Source: Hyphomicrobiaceae bacterium (GTDB lineage Bacteria > Pseudomonadota > Alphaproteobacteria > Rhizobiales > Hyphomicrobiaceae). Taken from it: a DNA stretch of 64,000 nucleotides. Below are positions 62,051-64,000 of the stretch, in pieces. The DNA lies in contig JAURWC010000074.1 of the NCBI GenBank assembly GCA_030655135.1, positions 176,489-240,488 on the forward strand. Direction: 5' to 3'. The notes beneath the pieces are model-generated. The model was not told where the DNA came from, searched no databases, and worked only from the letters and a program-made list of their open reading frames with translations. Numbering within the stretch: the first letter of the stretch is position 1; each line of letters begins with the position of its first letter. Made by a program: the position numbers and the translations under genes.

Positions 62051-62419
62051 ATGAGACCCCTTTTGCTGGTCGTTGAGGACGAACTATTCCTTCGGTTGGA
62101 CCTGATGGAGTTAGCACAGCACGAGGGCTTCGACACTCTCGAAGCCGGCAACGCGCACGAGGCTTTGGAAATTCTGGAGCAGCGGTCGGATGTAAAAGTT
62201 GTATTCACTGACATCCGTATGCCCGGCGATTTAGACGGGCTCGCATTAGCGCATATCATTCGTAAGCGGTGGCCGCTAACCGTGGTGGTCATCTGTTCGG
62301 GTAACGAGCCGCCAACAGAGGCAGCCATGCCAAGTGGCGCGACGTTCATGCCAAAGCCCTGCACGGGCCCGAAGGTGCATCTATTGATGTCAGACATCCG
62401 AAGCACGCTGGCACACTGA
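62051..62419 (+). CDS. Single-domain response regulator
   Basis: The 122-residue CheY-like protein has VVEDE (acidic pair), the phosphoacceptor Asp in VVFTDIRMPGD, a Ser in ICSGN and the Lys in MPKPC. No output domain is present. It is typical of alphaproteobacterial single-domain regulators working with HWE kinases in stress signalling, and the divergent HisKA_2 kinase at 61928 is the probable partner. Confidence 0.88.
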   Translation: MRPLLLVVEDELFLRLDLMELAQHEGFDTLEAGNAHEALEILEQRSDVKVVFTDIRMPGDLDGLALAHIIRKRWPLTVVVICSGNEPPTEAAMPSGATFMPKPCTGPKVHLLMSDIRSTLAH

Positions 62420-63124
62420 CTTCCTGGGCCGCGACGAAAGCGGCGCCGCGCTAGACTCGTCGCAACGGCAAACTGAAGATGGTGGCCGGTTGCTATGGGT
62501 GATTCGAAGTTTCAATCGATCTGTCGGAAAGTGCTGACAAAGTCGACACAATGCTCCAACCCTCGTGAGCCAGATAGGCCAACGCTCTGCGGTATTGCTG
62601 CACCGGTACTCGTAGCGCACTGATAGCCGTCTCCGGGGAGCGTGTACCACGTAGACTTGAGACGACTACGAAGGCTGGCGCTGCGCTCCCGCGTCGCGCT
62701 GCGTCGAGATCTCATCGCTACCAAGCACTTTCTGGTCAGCTGCTGCATTCCCTTCCCCGTCCAAGGAACATCCGATGCGCAAGCTGATTTACGTACGCGC
62801 CTGAACAGATGACCCGATACGTAGGGCTGATGCGGCGATGACGGCAAAAATGGGAATGGCTTACTGCCTCGTTAAAAGTAACGACCTGCAATATATGATC
62901 TGGCGGAGGGCGAACGTTGCAGTTTCGCCGGAGAGACGATTTATTCGGGTCCTTGGTTGGAGCGACGGGGGGCCCCGAACTCTCCAACGCGCCAGTGGCG
63001 TGGGCAAGATCGAACTCGGCCACTGGCGCGAGCCAGGCAAGGATGCAGCGCAGAAGCCGCCTGCCTTTCCGACACCGAAGTTTTGGAAGAGACAGCTAAT
63101 GTTGGCGCAGAGCGGGAAGAAATA
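62420..63124. other. Long region without a well-supported gene
   Basis: These 705 bp hold only weak frames. The best is 62838-63125 (95 codons, basic), overlapping another frame that reads SDTEVLEETANVGAEREE just before the possible gene at 63125. The second half may be the remains of a decayed gene. No RNA gene or repeat was seen. Confidence 0.35.
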
Positions 63125-63337
63125 ATGGCTGAGTCGGCTGATGGGAGAGAGATCATCGCCGAGGCCTTCCGATTGGCCATGCTTGGTATGACCGGCAAAG
63201 AGCCTCGCTCGAATGAGAACACTAGGCTAAGCCAGTGTCTCCTCAAGGGCATCGTACAGCTCGCGTCGACTGGACAGTCAGATCCGGTACGGCTCGCGTC
63301 CCACGCAGTCTCATTGTGTCGGGGGCATTCGCATTGA
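63125..63337 (+). CDS. Possible small hypothetical protein
   Basis: The 70-residue frame reads MAESADGREIIAEAFRLAMLGM and has protein-like composition. The frame continues upstream with coding-like sequence to about 63070 and then decays, so it may be the remnant of a larger gene. The ribosome binding site (GGGAAG) is weak. Confidence 0.35.
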   Translation: MAESADGREIIAEAFRLAMLGMTGKEPRSNENTRLSQCLLKGIVQLASTGQSDPVRLASHAVSLCRGHSH

Positions 63338-63520
63338 CCAGGGCTCTTCTTTGAGCGTTCGGTGTAAAGGGCCAGTGTGTGTCGTCTACGAAGGAAGCAT
63401 GGAAGTAAGCGATAACGTCAGGGCACATGCAGGCGTCTGCCTTTCAACCAACGCTATCGATCGACGATTCGGTGCAAGAAGGGGTCTCTTCTGCAGATTT
63501 TTGGATAACGGAGTGATTAA

Positions 63521-64000
63521 GTGCGCGGACCCGAGCACATAGCCGTACTTCATGCGGATACGACATGGACAGTAGCGTCCGCACAGCGCATGTCTGTGTT
63601 TCATGATGTGGCCTCCTGTTTCGAAGCGGTCCGATCGAGCCTGCTTAAGGCCCAGAGGAACATTACTATTGTAGGGTGGGATATCGATAGCCGTACGCCG
63701 CTCGCAGGGTGCTCCGGCCAACCCATCGATGACTTGCCTCGCGATCTGGGACCCTTTCTTAAGGAACTGGCGCGCCGCAAGCCGCAACTGCGTATTCGTT
63801 TGCTGCTATGGGATTTTTCTACCCTTTATGCCCTCGAACGTGAGGGATTCCCAAAAGTGAAGCTCGCCTGGGATAACGTTGACCTGGTTTTGGATAACAC
63901 GCTACCGACCGGATCGTCCCAACATCAGAAATTGGTGATCGTCGACGACAACGTTGCATTCTGCGGCGGGCTGGATCTCACAATTCGGCGTTGGGATACA
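63521..64000 (+). CDS. Phospholipase D-family protein (3' end cut by window)
   Basis: The frame is open from a GTG at 63521 (GGAG 7 nt upstream; a stop codon lies directly before it) to the window edge, giving 160 residues. It contains the first HKD motif, HQKLVIVDDNVAFCGG, with LDLTIRRWDT after it, and an N-terminal FEAVRSSLLKAQRNITIVGWDID. These match PLD/cardiolipin synthase-like enzymes that hydrolyse or transfer phospholipid head groups; the second HKD motif must lie beyond the window. An ATG at 63590 is an alternative start. Confidence 0.85.
   Translation, partial: MRGPEHIAVLHADTTWTVASAQRMSVFHDVASCFEAVRSSLLKAQRNITIVGWDIDSRTPLAGCSGQPIDDLPRDLGPFLKELARRKPQLRIRLLLWDFSTLYALEREGFPKVKLAWDNVDLVLDNTLPTGSSQHQKLVIVDDNVAFCGGLDLTIRRWDT

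Noticed and set aside
62838..63125. 95-codon basic frame before the possible gene at 63125
   Set aside because: It competes with another frame over the same DNA and lacks a good start signal; treated as uncertain intergenic sequence.

Overview
The window reads as a chromosome segment of an alphaproteobacterium, most likely of the order Hyphomicrobiales (Rhizobiales). The base composition is GC-rich, and several gene groups are typical of that order: an lpiA-acvB lipid operon, HWE/HisKA_2 histidine kinases, the nutrient-deprivation-induced/DUF3618/holin-like stress operon, and promoters of the EcfG type (GGAAC-N16-CGTT). Genus cannot be fixed from sequence alone. The two ends cut genes: an FAD oxidoreductase on the left and a phospholipase D on the right.

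Positions 1-8.6 kb hold a surface-polysaccharide cluster. It has an FAD oxidoreductase, a WbpD/WlbB-like acyltransferase, a Gfo/Idh/MocA dehydrogenase, a DegT aminotransferase, a deacetylase-like/glycosyltransferase fusion and, on the other strand, UDP-GlcNAc 2-epimerase. An SMR-type membrane protein and a methyltransferase follow. The set resembles the pathway to 2,3-diamino-uronic acid sugars, but the UDP-sugar 6-dehydrogenase is not seen. Positions 8.8-12.7 kb carry an ArsH-like flavoprotein and a three-gene phosphorelay (CHASE3 kinase, receiver, receiver-kinase). Positions 12.7-15.4 kb hold a SoxCD-like sulfite dehydrogenase pair plus a fused SoxYZ carrier. Positions 15.7-19.2 kb are an ECF42 sigma factor locus with two DGPF/YciI proteins and a matching candidate promoter. 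A secreted coiled-coil repeat protein follows. Positions 21.7-27.5 kb form a beta-alanine or omega-amino-acid degradation operon (semialdehyde dehydrogenase, aminotransferase, alanine dehydrogenase) opposite a MocR regulator. Positions 27.5-32.6 kb carry lpiA/mprF, acvB and meaB.

A tRNA-Lys(CTT) at 33.2 kb marks the left edge of an integrated element. It encodes a tyrosine integrase, four tandem diverged paralogs of unknown function, a frameshifted AlpA-like excisionase, a primase with a PriCT_2-like domain, a DUF927 ATPase, an origin-like repeat block, a transposase-derived small protein and a serine recombinase. No capsid or conjugation genes were seen, so it looks like a satellite-type or minimal integrative element. 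Its right end was not found. The paralog cassette is the best candidate for something undescribed.

Positions 44-64 kb are an accessory and stress region. It contains two degenerate receiver proteins, a DUF2243 membrane protein, a small gene whose ribosome binding site lies in a hairpin, and a broken gene at 48.1-48.5 kb. A large minus-strand group links stress proteins to a GH65-like and a GH13 enzyme. Smaller stress genes follow: an isochorismatase-like hydrolase, SDR, YciF, PepSY and a general stress protein. An HWE kinase/receiver pair and a phospholipase D end the window. Exact or near EcfG-type promoters precede several of these genes, suggesting shared control by the general stress response.
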